This document shows, piece by piece, positions 49,646-60,839 of a stretch of 64,000 nucleotides of DNA. Made by a program: the position numbers and the translations under genes. The notes below the pieces were generated by a model, which saw only the letters and a list, made by a program, of their open reading frames with translations, had not been told where the DNA came from and made no database searches. Source of the stretch: Callorhinus ursinus (Eukaryota; Chordata; Mammalia; Carnivora; Otariidae); contig NW_020312966.1 in NCBI RefSeq assembly GCF_003265705.1, positions 18,736,380-18,800,379 of the forward strand, in the 5' to 3' direction. Numbering within the stretch: position 1 is the first letter of the stretch; each line of letters starts with the position of its first letter.

Positions 49646-50405
49646 CAAACAGAGAAGTAGAATGTGTTTCTCTCCTGAGTGGGTATTGTTAGTATGGGTT
49701 CAGCAGATAGGTTGTGAGCTCCAACAAACTGTAATGGATGACTAGGCTTCAGAAGAAAACTATAATATTTTTAACAACTAGGATAATTTTATTATAAGTA
49801 TTTGTTGATCTTATACAAACCTGGGAGTTGTTCATGTTCCACAATGATTTAAAAATGCGTTTCTCCTCAAAAGTAATTTTACAGGAGATTATTATGAATA
49901 TCTGATACAGATGTCTGAAATTCACTTGTGAGGCTACAGACATGATTGGTCAACATCTATTTTATTTAAGTTGTAAGGTATTTCTGAAATAACTGTCATA
50001 ATAACAGGTCCAATCCAATATGGTTTTCTGGTAATACTATGCTTCAGACGTGAGTGACGAAGTTTTGAGGAACACTAGCTACTATTTCTGATGCATCTAA
50101 AATAATTCTTATACTTAAAAAATAGATACTAAAGGAGAATGAAGAGTGTGAGAGTTACAGATGAAGAATATAAGAATGACTTAAGTCTGTTGCGTGTTTA
50201 GATACATCAAGGATGCTTAAACGCAGTTAAAATAAATGGCAAATGGGCTCCGTGCTTGAAACCTCCTCCTGAATCATGCTCCCAACTTCTGTTCGTCATC
50301 CTCCCTTCTCTTCACTACACATTTGCTCAGGGTTGGGGCATTGCACCTATTCTCAGGCTTTACCCATAAGACAGAAATTTGAAACATAAAACATACATTG
50401 GAAGA

Positions 50406-50612
50406 GGGGTGCCTGCGTGGCTCAGTCGGTTTAGTGTCCCGCTCCTGTGTTTGGCTTAGGTCCTGGTCTCAGGGTTGTGGGATCGAGCCCCTTGTTGGGC
50501 TTTGTGTTCAACGTGGCATCTGCTTGGGATTCTCTCCCTCTCTCTCTCTCTCTCTCCCTCCCCCACTCTCTTTCTCTCTCTCTTTAAAATTAGTAAATAA
50601 AATCTTTAAAAA
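50406..50612 (+). mobile_element. Can-SINE, older subtype
   Basis: GGGGTGCCTGCGTGGCTCAG head, GGGATCGAGCCCC B box, TTGGGATTCTCTCCCTC and an AAAATCTTT tail. The flanks ACATTGGAAGAG and ACATTGTAAAAG are an imperfect target duplication. Diverged in the A-box to B-box segment. Confidence 0.92.
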
Positions 50613-51173
50613 ACCACAGACATTGTAAAAGACCCATTACATTTCTAGTCTTGACATTTTTACTACGTTTCAGACCTGTATTTTCAAACGCATAAAACTA
50701 TATCCGCTAGATAATCCTCTAATATCTCCAACCAAACATATTCAAACTAAAAAAATAAAAAATAAAAAAATAAAGGAGGTTCATTATGTTCAACTGCATA
50801 ATCATTCAAATCTATCAAGCTAGAACCTTTACGGTCACTTTTTTATCTTCCTTTGATGGCATCCTAGAGATAACTTCAAGTCCTGCAATTTCCATCTGTG
50901 TTACCTTGCTTCTGTTCTGTTTGGTGTCTGAAGTTCCACACAATTTAGACTCCCCTCTATTTTCTGCATTTACACAATAATCTCTTCTCTCTGTTTTAAG
51001 GCAAACCGCTTTGATATTTGTTGTTGAACACTCCGTCCAAGAGGATACAGAGTCCAAAAAAGTGTTCTCTTTCAATGTAATGCTAGAAAAGCCTATGTCC
51101 CATTTGAGAAAATAGCATGCTTCCTCCATTTTGATTAAATTCCTGTGAAAATGTTTAAAGTAAAAATTCATGT

Positions 51174-52770
51174 TAAATTAGAGCATAAATACAGAAGTGT
51201 GCAAAATTATGTGTGCAATTCAATAAATTTTCAAAAAATGAACCCATTTGAGTAACCACCACACATGAAAAAAAAACCATTCTAGGCTTCCCAAAGACTC
51301 TTTCATGCTCCCTCCCCAAAGGTAACCGCTTACAGGACTTCTATACTATCAATTAACTTTGAGTATTTTGAACTTTATCTAAGTGGAATTATGGTATGGT
51401 ATACTTTTGTATCTGTCTTCTTTTGCTCAACTATAAAGTTGACGTTTATTTATATTGTTATGTATAACAGTAATTTGCTTATTCTCATTGTTGTATGATA
51501 CTCCTTTGTGTGGATATATCACAATTTACTTATCCAGTCTGCTGTTGATTGACATTTGAAATTTTCAGTCTTAGGCTATTTTAAAAGAGTGCTATGATGA
51601 ACATTTTTTAATATGTCTTTTGGTACAAATAAGGATGCAATTGTGTTGAGTATATGCCTTAGGAGTGCAGTTAATGGGTTGTAGGACAATTTGTCTTTAT
51701 AAATACTACCAAACACTTTTCCTGAATGGTTATACCAATTTGTATTTCCGGCAGCTGTATATGAGAGTGTCCCTTAACCCAAATCTTGTATCACTTAATA
51801 TTGTTAGTATCCTCAATCTTAGCCATTTAGTGAGCATGTAATTGTACTCATTATGGTTTTAATTTTTACTACATGAGGTTAAGGAGATTGGCCACATTTT
51901 CATATACTTACTGACAATTTGGATATCTGTTCAAACATTTTAAACATTTTAAAAAATTTGTTTGCTATAGCCTTGTTTTTTGTAGAAGTTCTTTATGTAT
52001 TTGGTACATGGTTCCTTTGTCAGATATATGTGTAGCAAGCATTTTCTACTCTGTGGCATGCCTTATCATTCATATAACAGGATCTTTTGATAAACATAGG
52101 TTTTTAATTTTAATGTGTTGCAATTTATCAAGGTTTTTCATTTTGGTTAGTGTTTTGCAAAAAAATCTCTACTTGCAAGATGTTATTTTCTAGAATGTTT
52201 ACTATATTATCTTTAACTTTTTGATCTAAGGACCATCTGGAATTAATTTTTGCTCAAGGAATGAGTTACAGGTAGAAATTTATGTTTTTCCATACAGATA
52301 TCCAATGGGCCTGGTACCATTTATTGAGAGGACCACCTTTTTCACACTGCAGTATAGTGGTATCTCTTTATAAATCAAGATATTGTATGTGTGGATTAGT
52401 TTCTAGAATTTCTATTCTATTTTATTGGTCTATTTAATTTTCTTTATGACAATACGACACTGTGAATTATTATAACTTTACAATGAATCTTGGGTAAGAC
52501 CTCTAACTTTGCTCTCTTTCTTCAAAATTGTCTTGGATATCCATATTCTTGCATTTTAGCATTTGTACACAAATTTTAAAATAGGCTTACCAAGTTTTTA
52601 AAACTTTGTGTTTTTTTATTTTGATTGCTTTGCCTTTATAGTTAAATTTAGGAAGAATGGTTATTTAAAAAATATTGTGCCTCCTAATCTATAAATATTG
52701 TCTATTCCTTCCATGTTTTGGCCATTCTTTATTTTCTCTCAGTAATGTTTTATGCCATACATGATTAAAC
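51174..52770 (-). mobile_element. Ancient L1 relic (L1M type)
   Basis: About 1.6 kb of reversed L1 text, from 3' UTR (left) into ORF2: GGAATTATGGTATGGTATAC, CAGTCTGCTGTTGATTGACA, AGAGTGCTATGATGAACATT, CTTAGCCATTTAGTGAGCAT, TTGCAATTTATCAAGGTTTT, GGTACCATTTATTGAGAGGA and TTATTGGTCTATTTAATTTT. The reading frames are destroyed. It is much older than the carnivoran L1 copies. Confidence 0.88.
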
Positions 52771-52910
52771 TCCAAGTTATTATTTTGTCATATAATGCTC
52801 TTTATAATATCATCTCAAGGATCTCTCCTGCCCACCTTATTTCCTGCCACTTCCCACCATCCATGCATTTTTCCAAATTCTTTGATCTTCCTGTCTAGAC
52901 TATAAAAGGC

Positions 52911-53128
52911 TTTTTTTTAAATTTATTTATTTCTAGAGAGAGAAAGAGAGAGAGTGTGCACGGGAGCAGGCAGGGTGGGGCAGAGGGAAAGGGAGAAAGA
53001 GAATCTTAAGCAGGCTCCAGTGCCCAGTGCCGAGCCTGATGCAGGGCTTAATCTCACAACCCTGAGATCATAACCTGAGCTGAGACCAAGAGTCAGACAC
53101 TTAACTGACTGAACCACCCAGGCACCCC
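52911..53128 (-). mobile_element. Can-SINE, older subtype, reverse
   Basis: T-rich left end, ATTTATTTATTTCTAGAGAG, AAAGAGAATCTTAAGCAGGC, CAACCCTGAGATCATAACCT and the right end GAACCACCCAGGCACCCC. A CTATAA(AA)GGCT-like duplication flanks it. Confidence 0.92.
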
Positions 53129-53384
53129 TATAAGGCTATTTCTTAACTCTGATTTTCCATGTGATTTTTCCTATTTCTCAAAATGTTCTTCTCTTCCATG
53201 CCTTGCAATTTTCTAGCAATAGTTTGCAACAAAGCTCAGCTTCTATCATCTCTGTTAAATTTCCCCTTGCAAAGTAAATTGCATTGCCTGAAATGAATTG
53301 ATAACACTTTTTCACATCACTCTATTTAATTATATTAGAATTTGTACACTATTTAATTAATTCATATCACCGTTCCTCTGTGAA

Positions 53385-53510
53385 ACTGAACTTGTCCAGG
53401 GCAGGGACTGCATTATATTTATCTTTGTACCAGTACCTGGGGCAATTCTCACAGCTAAGCCAGAGTTTAACTATTATTTACTGGTTGAATGGATGTGTCT
53501 CCAATATCTA
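53385..53510 (+). mobile_element. L2 3' end
   Basis: TGTCCAGGGCAGGGACTGCA, TTATCTTTGTACCAGTACCT and TTATTTACTGGTTGAATGGA match the L2 3' end order. Confidence 0.75.
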
Positions 53511-53715
53511 ATCCTTGTCAGCTCATGTGCCAATACACACACACAAAAAGAGAACTCCAGATGCCCTTCAGGTTTCAAAGAGTCTCAGGGTTACCTACTA
53601 TCCAAAATAAGCTAAGAGTACAGATAAAAAGTATACCTTAAAATTCACCTTTAAAGAAACATCTAAAAAACGGTTGCTGTATTTCTAAGCCTCTTATAGT
53701 TTAGGTTAGCAACAC

Positions 53716-53905
53716 CCAGTGTGTCCTCCACAGACCAGTTATGTCGGAGTCATGTGCACTAATAAATTAGGTTCCCTCACCCCAGGCTTAAACCCAGGCC
53801 CTCTGAATTAGAAAAAAAAAAAAAATGGGGGGAGGGGTGCATAGAGTCTGCATTTCTGACAAGTGTCCAAGATGATACTTATGGGCATTAACATTTGAGA
53901 TGCAT
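53716..53905 (+). mobile_element. MER5-type hAT transposon relic
   Basis: CATGTGCACTAATAAATTAG, CCCTCACCCCAGGCTTAAAC, AGTCTGCATTTCTGACAAGT and GATGATACTTATGGGCAT resemble MER5A internal text. An A run with GGGG interrupts the middle. Confidence 0.5.
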
Positions 53906-54481
53906 GGACCCAGAAATGGCCTTTTGGTCATTCTTTCAAATGGCAGCCCTGGGTTTTCAAGCAGAGTTTTCTTATGGGCATTATGGCCTTAGGATCTCTT
54001 CCTTACTTCCATTCCCTCTTAGAGGTTGTCGAGTCGCCTGAAGGTAGGATTCTAGAATTAGAACTGTCTGAAAGCTTTAGCAGCAAGAGATTTCCATTAA
54101 AAAACAAAGCATATATAAGACTCTATAAGAGATCAAGATAAGGGGAGGCATGAAAGGAACTCTATCTCTATAGTGTTGTGAAAATCCTCCACATTGAATA
54201 CCAACCCAGGTCAAAGGGTGGTTGGCTTTTTCGTTCTTATTTATCCTACTTTAATCATTATGTTTCCACCTGTGGTGTCCTGGGCATGGTCCAGAAATTG
54301 GCATTGACAACTGTATTTCTATTGCAAGAGAAGGTGAAGACCAATCTCTGAGGGTCATGCTGGCCATTTGCAGTGGCCCACGTGAAAGGCAGAGGAAGCT
54401 GTAAGTGTATTTCTTCCCCACTCAGGGAACAGTGGCCGTCTGAATTGTGTGACATACTGAGGTATAGAAACCTTTGTCCTA

Positions 54482-54483
54482 TA

Positions 54484-54516
<33 letters not shown>
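54482..54516. repeat. (TG)n microsatellite
   Basis: About 14 GT units. Confidence 0.95.
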
Positions 54517-54519
<3 letters not shown>

Positions 54520-54904
54520 CTAGAGTGAGAAAACCCATTTCTTTCTCTCTGCCTCAACAATGAGAGCCACTCTGTTCTGTCCGGAGTTTGTAATTAAAAA
54601 GGCCCCTTGTTGTTTGGCATGTCCAATGAGTGAATGGTAGAGAAGGTCAACCTGTGATGTTAAAATGCTGATCTGTAGGAAAATGGTGAGAACGCAGCTG
54701 ACTTACACATAAACAAAGCCAGAAAAAAGTAAAACCCCTCCATAACCCTGAGTAGAATACAAACCAGAAGAATATTTCAGCCTCACTTACTTTTGATGAG
54801 GATGCTGTTTTATTTCCTCATCGTAAATATCTCTCCACACCCTTTTTAGCCTCCTGAAGTTTGGATGCTCATAGATGGATATATAACAGCAAGGAGGGAG
54901 AAAA

Positions 54905-55198
54905 TTGCTGAATTTGGAACCTCAGAGTTGTTCAAATCATTGGGAGAATGTCGTCCCTGGGACATATGCTGAGACAGTCAGGGCTGATCCATTTCCAGAT
55001 GGAGCTCTCACACCAAAACCGCAGAAGGACTGTGAATTTGATTTCACAACTAACAAAGCCTCATTTCAAATCCAGATGCCTAAGGATTCTGTTCCAAAAC
55101 AGATTTACAAGAGGGCCAACAAAGACCAGGCAATAAAATTTTTTCTAAGCAAAGACCATGTAGGAAGATGCATAAAAATTCCTAGTACTAAAAACTAG
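54905..55198 (+). pseudogene. Unidentified 97-codon ORF, possible pseudogene remnant
   Basis: An ATG-started frame of 97 codons with mixed, protein-like composition (segments KPQKDCEFDF and KRANKDQAIKFFLSKDHVGR), ending TAG. I do not recognise it. Downstream, 55320-55480 has further protein-like text in broken frames, and 55523-55705 holds another 60-codon frame (NIVKANMSETLEAILRSL). No polyA tail, target duplication or splice sites were established. It could be a decayed retrocopy or an old element, or be open by chance. Confidence 0.25.
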
Positions 55199-55871
55199 TT
55201 ATTATCAAGTCAAATTACTCAAGAACACTAAAGTGATGCTTCCATTGCTCATTGAAGAAATAAACTGAGAAACACAATGATGGTTCTCCTTTAGGGACAG
55301 GTGATATCAAGGTACCACAAAAAGATATAGCTTTCCTGAAAGTCCTCTGATGTTCTGGGCACGATTGAGCTTAGAAAAAAATAGCAATGTGACCCCCAAA
55401 CTAGATATTAAAAGGATTCTCCTGGGATTGGCGGACACTAAAGAGTGTGAGCACTAAGGGTGTAAGTTTACCTAAAGCAACTGCATAGTTTAAAATTCCT
55501 AAAACGTAATATATCTGTAAGGGTGAGAGACCCTGATGCTCATGAAATCATGAATTGCCTAAGGCCAATTCCGGACAAAATTTGCTCACATGGAATGATA
55601 TTAATATTTGCTCACAGCAGACTTCGTTCTCAAAATATTGTGAAAGCAAATATGTCAGAGACACTAGAGGCAATTCTCCGATCACTGACACAATATTCAT
55701 CTTAGTAAAGGTATGATAGAATTTGAAATTAATTTGTTAATTCCATATGTGAAACAAAGATGAGGAGTCTAATATGAGTCCCAGCTGCAGTGAGATGGAA
55801 TATAAAGCTGCATAATGGATCATTTGATGCCTAATGTACATCATAATCATTACTCACTGGCATGGTGTAGG

Positions 55872-56046
55872 CAGTGGTTCTCAACCCTGGTGGCACGTGC
55901 TGGGGAGCTTTAAAGAATACGGACCCCTCCCCCTGCCCCACATTCTTATTTAATAGACCTGGTGTGTGCCCTGTACCTCAGCATTTTTTAAAGCTTCCCC
56001 AGGTGATTCTAATGTACTACTGGGACCACAGACCACTAAACCCTTG
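55872..56046 (+). mobile_element. MER5A-type hAT transposon
   Basis: Left end CAGTGGTTCTCAACCCTGG, then CTGGGGAGCTTTAAAGAATA, CCAGGTGATTCTAATGTACT and a right end GGGACCACAGACCACTAAAC. Size and order fit the non-autonomous family. Confidence 0.85.
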
Positions 56047-56080
56047 TGTGTGTCAAACCTAGAGTGAGAAAACCCTTGGT

Positions 56081-56190
56081 ATAGGTCATTATTTCTCAAC
56101 TTTGGCTACTCATTAAAATTACCTGAGAAACTTAGAAAAAAAATCCCCATGTAGCCCGGGACCTATATATATGGACAAAGATACATATAT
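56081..56190 (+). mobile_element. MER5-type fragment
   Basis: TCATTATTTCTCAACTTTGG and CATTAAAATTACCTGAGAAA match the 5' half of MER5-type elements. The right half is missing. Confidence 0.55.
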
Positions 56191-56199
56191 ATAATACAT

Positions 56200-57370
56200 C
56201 TTTACTATGAATTGGAATATGAAGGATATAAAAGCAAAAGCCATGTCTTGCCTTCAAGAAGTAATGAAAGGATTGCTTTGAACTTGAATGTTTCAATCAG
56301 AATTCCAATATCAGAAAAATATTGGCAGAAAGGACACTGGCGATTTTTTTTTTTCTAAGTCGTAAAACTGGGACAAATGACTCTTGTCTCAGGTTCTGTG
56401 AGTAGAAAATCTCTCCTCCAGGAGATACTGTCATTCAGCTGTTCAAATCCTAATGTGCTTAAAAAAACGCTGATGTGCTAGATGTTTTTTTTCCTTTCCA
56501 AAGGAGTTGGTCATGAAACACCGAAAAATGAAGCATGAAACAAAAGAGAGAGTTAACTATAATTGCTCTGTTGAAGGATTTTGTGTGAATCTTGGCAGAT
56601 TGGTGACTCCATTTGCAAATCTCAAAATTTGAAAGTCAGCAATTCTTAGGTGTGGGGAATCATTGTGTTCAAGGACTGTCACTGTATTTGCAAATGTCAA
56701 GTAGGTTTTGAACTAATGAAAGAATGAATAAAAGACCTTTCATTTTTATTGTTTGTACCAAAGACATCACTAGGTGCTTTTACAATTTTTTCCCCTATAA
56801 TATACTGATAAACATTTCTGTGATTCCATAATTTATTATACATGTCTTTGAAATGATAAAACATGCTCATAGAAGTTAAGGAAATTTCTCAAAGCACAAC
56901 TACAAGATATCACAAGGTACTGGTTTAATCTCAGGTCATTTGCTCCTCGAAGGGCCAATTTTCATCAATGTCTCTACAAAAATTTTCCTTCAGTGAGAAA
57001 TAAAGTCCTTATTGCCTCCCTCTCTACGTATCTGACAACTGGGAACGGCCTTCTCCACTTTGGTTCAGTTGGTTGTTAATGTACAACTTGGTGTTCATTA
57101 GCGAGGACTCAAGGGACCGTGAATTTCTGCTGGTGCCCATTCTTTTACTGTTCTAGTTTCTGTTGAATCTTTCTAATCTCTGCCCTAGTAGGTACAGGAT
57201 GGGAAATAAGACAGATTTCTGCCGTGGTGAGTTAGCGCCTTCCGGGACTTACCAGCATTGGAAAAATCGGGTGATTATAAAACACTACAGAATAGAAAAA
57301 GGTCAACTTTTGGGGATCATTAACTAGTTCTTCCTCGAAGAACTGCTAGGAAATAAAAAGTTGATTAAGC
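56200..57370. other. No gene recognised
   Basis: AT-rich sequence with only short ORFs. Confidence 0.5.
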
Positions 57371-57374
57371 CATC

Positions 57375-57505
57375 AAATAGTGGATGGTATTGCATTGAGG
57401 GCAGAAGCCATGGTTAATTTGTTTGTCTAATTTTCTCTGCCTCTGTGCACAGTAACATGCCTTCCATGTAGAAGGCAGTTGGCAAAGATTTGTGGCAATG
57501 TATGA
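57375..57505 (+). mobile_element. L2 3' end
   Basis: TTGAGGGCAGAAGCCATGGT, TCTCTGCCTCTGTGCACAGT and GCCTTCCATGTAGAAGGCAG follow L2 3' end order. Confidence 0.65.
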
Positions 57506-57814
57506 TGGAGATGTGAATGTTTATATGGCCTGCCTACACCATCTCTGTTTCTCAATTTTATTTTATTTTTTTAATCTCAGCTATATGCCTACGTATAGAG
57601 ATGCCACAGTACGGAGGGGAAGAAAAAGTTCTTGTTGAAGGCTGTTACCATGGAGAAAAAAACCTTCATTGTTCTGAGGGCACTCATATTCAAAGATTTT
57701 AAAGTGAATCTTTCTAAGTTTGAGCAAAGGATAAAGGTGATCACCTGAGAAGAGCTATGCATTTCCGGCAAATGTCTGTTCTGCTCTTCTGCTGACCCCT
57801 GTTCTTCTACCCCA

Positions 57815-58415
57815 TGTCAGTCTCCTACTGCTGCTATCACAAATTACCGACACACAATGATGTCAATAACACGAACTTATTATCCTACAGTCTGTGGGTC
57901 CGAAGTCCATGATGGGTCTTACTGGGCTAAAATCAAGGTGTTTCCAGGGCTGTATTCTTTTCTGGAGGCTTCAGTGTGGCATCTGTTTCCTTGCATTTTT
58001 CAGCTTCTAGAGAATGTCTGCGCTCTGTGGCTAGCGTTCCTTCCTCAATCTTCACAAGCAGCAGCATTACGTCTCCCTGACCATCTGCCATTGTCACCTT
58101 TCTCTCTGACCACCACCAAGAGAGGTAGAGGTTAGGTTGGATCTGCCATTTAGCCTGGATAAATGCAGGATAATCTCCACATCTTAGGGTCCTTAACTTA
58201 ATCACATCTGCGAAGGCTCTTTTGCCCTTTTGCCTTGTGGGGTAATATAGCCTCAGGTTCCGGGAATTAGGACAGGGTCGGTGTGTGTGTGTGTGTGAGT
58301 GTGAGTGTGTGTGTGTGTGAGTGTGTGTGTGTGGGTGTGAGTGTGTGTGTGTGAGTGTGAGTGTGTGTGTGTGTGAGTGTGGGTGTGAGTGTGGGTGTTA
58401 TTCTGCCTTCCACAC
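57815..58415 (-). mobile_element. Old LTR, reverse, with embedded GT microsatellite
   Basis: Reversed LTR: TGTCAGTCTCCTACTGCTGC at the left, TCTGGAGGCTTCAGTGTGGC, CTTAACTTAATCACATCTGC, TTCCGGGAATTAGGACAGG and, beyond the microsatellite, TGTTATTCTGCCTTCCAC. The last phrase is the reverse of the LTR's first bases, so the GT array grew within the element. Subfamily not assigned. Confidence 0.6.
58279..58399. repeat. (GTGTGAGTGT)n / (GT)n microsatellite
   Basis: About 120 bases of GT with regular GAGT and GGGT interruptions, giving a higher-order pattern of roughly 20-30 bp. Confidence 0.95.
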
Positions 58416-59034
58416 TCACTCCTCATCCGGTGCTCTCTATCCTTCTCTCTCTTTTCAAATCTTTTAAAATTTGCTGTGAGGCTATGAGGACAACCAGACA
58501 TTTGCTGCAGCCAAAAGTGGCGTTGTTGGTAAAATGAATTCCTAAGTATCTTTTTAGTGATCCACAGTTTGGGGACCATGGGACGTTTGTAGAGTGAAAG
58601 TCCCAAAGACAGAGTGGTTGTAACTACCAAGTGGATAGGAGAAAAAAACTGCGAGGAAAAGGGGATGACCCAAGTGCTTCTGAGCAATGGACAAGGGTCA
58701 TACCGCTCCCAGAATGGGAAGAAGCGAGAGTAAAACCTTCCCTGGTCCAGCCACCAAGGTACTCTGCCCCCTAATTTTGAGGCTGTAGGGGGAGAGTAGG
58801 CCACTCCCCTTTGCGATGCTGGGATATCATCCCAAGGTGGTCCTCAAAGCTTCAGATATTTTACAAGACTTATCTCCAAAAAAACTAGAGTGAAGTCGAA
58901 AGAGATTTGGAGTAAACAGAGACCACATCTCTCTTTTCTTCCTCAAGTTAATCTTCTCAAACCACATCTGTAAAATTACAAGGACCTACTTAGGCTCTGC
59001 AGTGTTTGCCAATAAAATAGACCTGCATTCTGAG

Positions 59035-59102
59035 AGAAGGAGGGGGGAGGGAGGGGTAAGAGGGGGGGGAGGGGAGGGGGGGGGAGGGAGAGGAAGGGGG
59101 GG
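59035..59102 (+). repeat. G-rich tract with many G runs
   Basis: Nearly pure G and A, with at least eight runs of three or more G on the plus strand. It meets the sequence pattern for G-quadruplex formation. Confidence 0.85.
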
Positions 59103-59444
59103 CACAAACTGAATTAAATGAACATGCAGGAAGTCCCTACTGTGTGTTGGACTCTCCATATATTTTATTTCTTTTAATTTCCTCTATTTGTTATGAGTCA
59201 AATATTGATAAACCTCTGTTTTATAGGGGAGAACTCTGGTTTTGACTGGTGTTTTTGAAGCGGCGCTGTGAGAGATTTGTCTCCAATTTCTGTGTCTTGA
59301 AAGCCCTGTTCTTTCCTCTGCCGGACTAGGCAGCAAAGTATGTTATTTGCTGAACGTTTATAATATAGACTGAAGTTAAAAGGTAGGCACCAGTGAATAG
59401 TAAGGTACTTGTTTTTCTTAACTTACTGCTTTTGTTAGATTTTT

Positions 59445-59500
59445 AGAATAGTATTTGGACTTAGAACATACTCAATAAATGGTGGCTATTGCTATTTATA
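59445..59500 (+). mobile_element. MIR 3'-end relic
   Basis: ACTCAATAAATGGTGGCTAT is the terminal phrase of MIR. Confidence 0.6.
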
Positions 59501-60069
59501 GTACTGATGAAAATTACAATGAAACCCCTTCTTCCTGCCCATTAGAAAAGCAGCTGCAGTATATATACATTAACCTCTTTTTTATCCAGCTTTATTCAAT
59601 GGTGCAACTACTAAGGGCCGGGAATTAGTCTTGAAGGGGACACAAATTTAAAAGGATATGATTTTGGACCTCAAGGACTAGATGGTATAGCTGAAGATCC
59701 CACAGTTTGAAAAAATAGCTCAAAGAAAGGTAAAATATGATAAATGTCTTAAGGGTGGTGGAACAGGAGCTATTGAAATATTTCACCAAGGTGCTCAGAA
59801 AAGATTTCATTTAATAGTATTTGCTTGATTATAGGTTATGACATCTTTGTAAGATTTGGCAAAAATAACAATAAGAGGGATGGAAATAGTCACGGGCAGA
59901 AGCTAGAGTAGACAGATATAGACGGCTGATTAATGAGATTTCCTTGTGTTCTCATTGCCCATATGCTGGAATGAGTCATCATGATTAGTGAAGCTCAGGA
60001 GAGAAAACTTCAAATCACTGTAATCTTTCTGAGCCTAGTTAGTCAGTTTCCTAAAATAAGGTCACTTGC

Positions 60070-60597
60070 ACAGGTAAAGTTTATATAGTAGATGGATGGT
60101 AAAAATGGCTCCAAATTTCCACTCCTCTTTGTGTCCAAACCCTTGGCTACATATATGACTTGCATCTCTTCCTATCAAGAAGTGGGGTCTATCTCTCCAA
60201 CCCTTGATACGGGCTGATCCTATGGCTTGTTCTGGCCAAAAGAGTGCAGCCAAAATCTGTTCAGATCCAAGAAGCCTTAACAACCTCATTTGCTTTCTTG
60301 GAAACCTGCCGCCACCATGATATCAAACACAGACCACGTGGAAAAAGCTGAATCAGTCCATTTGTTTCAAATGAAGCCCAAGATAGGTGAGAGCATCCAG
60401 CGGAGAGTAGAAAAGAAGACCATCAGACCAGCAGGTAAACACAGGCCTGCCAAAGAGCCACAGCAAGCCCAGTCAGATCAGTAGTGCTGATTAATGGACT
60501 CACAGACTCATGGGGGGAAAAAAGGTTGTGATTTTAAGCCACTGAAATGGTGGGATGGGTTGTTACATAGTAGTAACTAGCTGATACAACATATATA
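60070..60597 (+). repeat. Old LTR-like repeat with 64-codon chance ORF
   Basis: Starts near CCAAATTTCCACTCCTCTTT, passes TTCTGGCCAAAAGAGTGCAG, and ends TTTTAAGCCACTGAAATGGT with TTACATAGTAGTAACTAGCT. The closing phrase matches that at 49.6 kb. The small ORF at 60290-60484 lies within this repeat and has no recognised domain. Confidence 0.5.
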
Positions 60598-60839
60598 ATA
60601 TTCAACAACGCCCCCCCCACCCCAAACAAATGGTACAGATGACCGAAGATAAGCTCTGCTTTCCTAAACACAAAAATAATGAAAAACAAAAAACCAAAAA
60701 AACAAACAAAAAGAAAACCATACAGTTTACTGAGTCTTTTCCATCTGAAAAAGATGTAGTAAACTTTGGGGTAAGCAGTATTTTGCCCTATGTAAAGGTA
60801 ATCCTTTCTCTCTTCAAAGCGAAGAACTTTTGGAGAAAT

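Noticed and set aside
58253..58804. 183-codon minus-strand ORF with long alternating His/Thr/Ser runs
   Set aside because: Its second half is the translation of the GT microsatellite inside an old LTR. The remainder has no domain.
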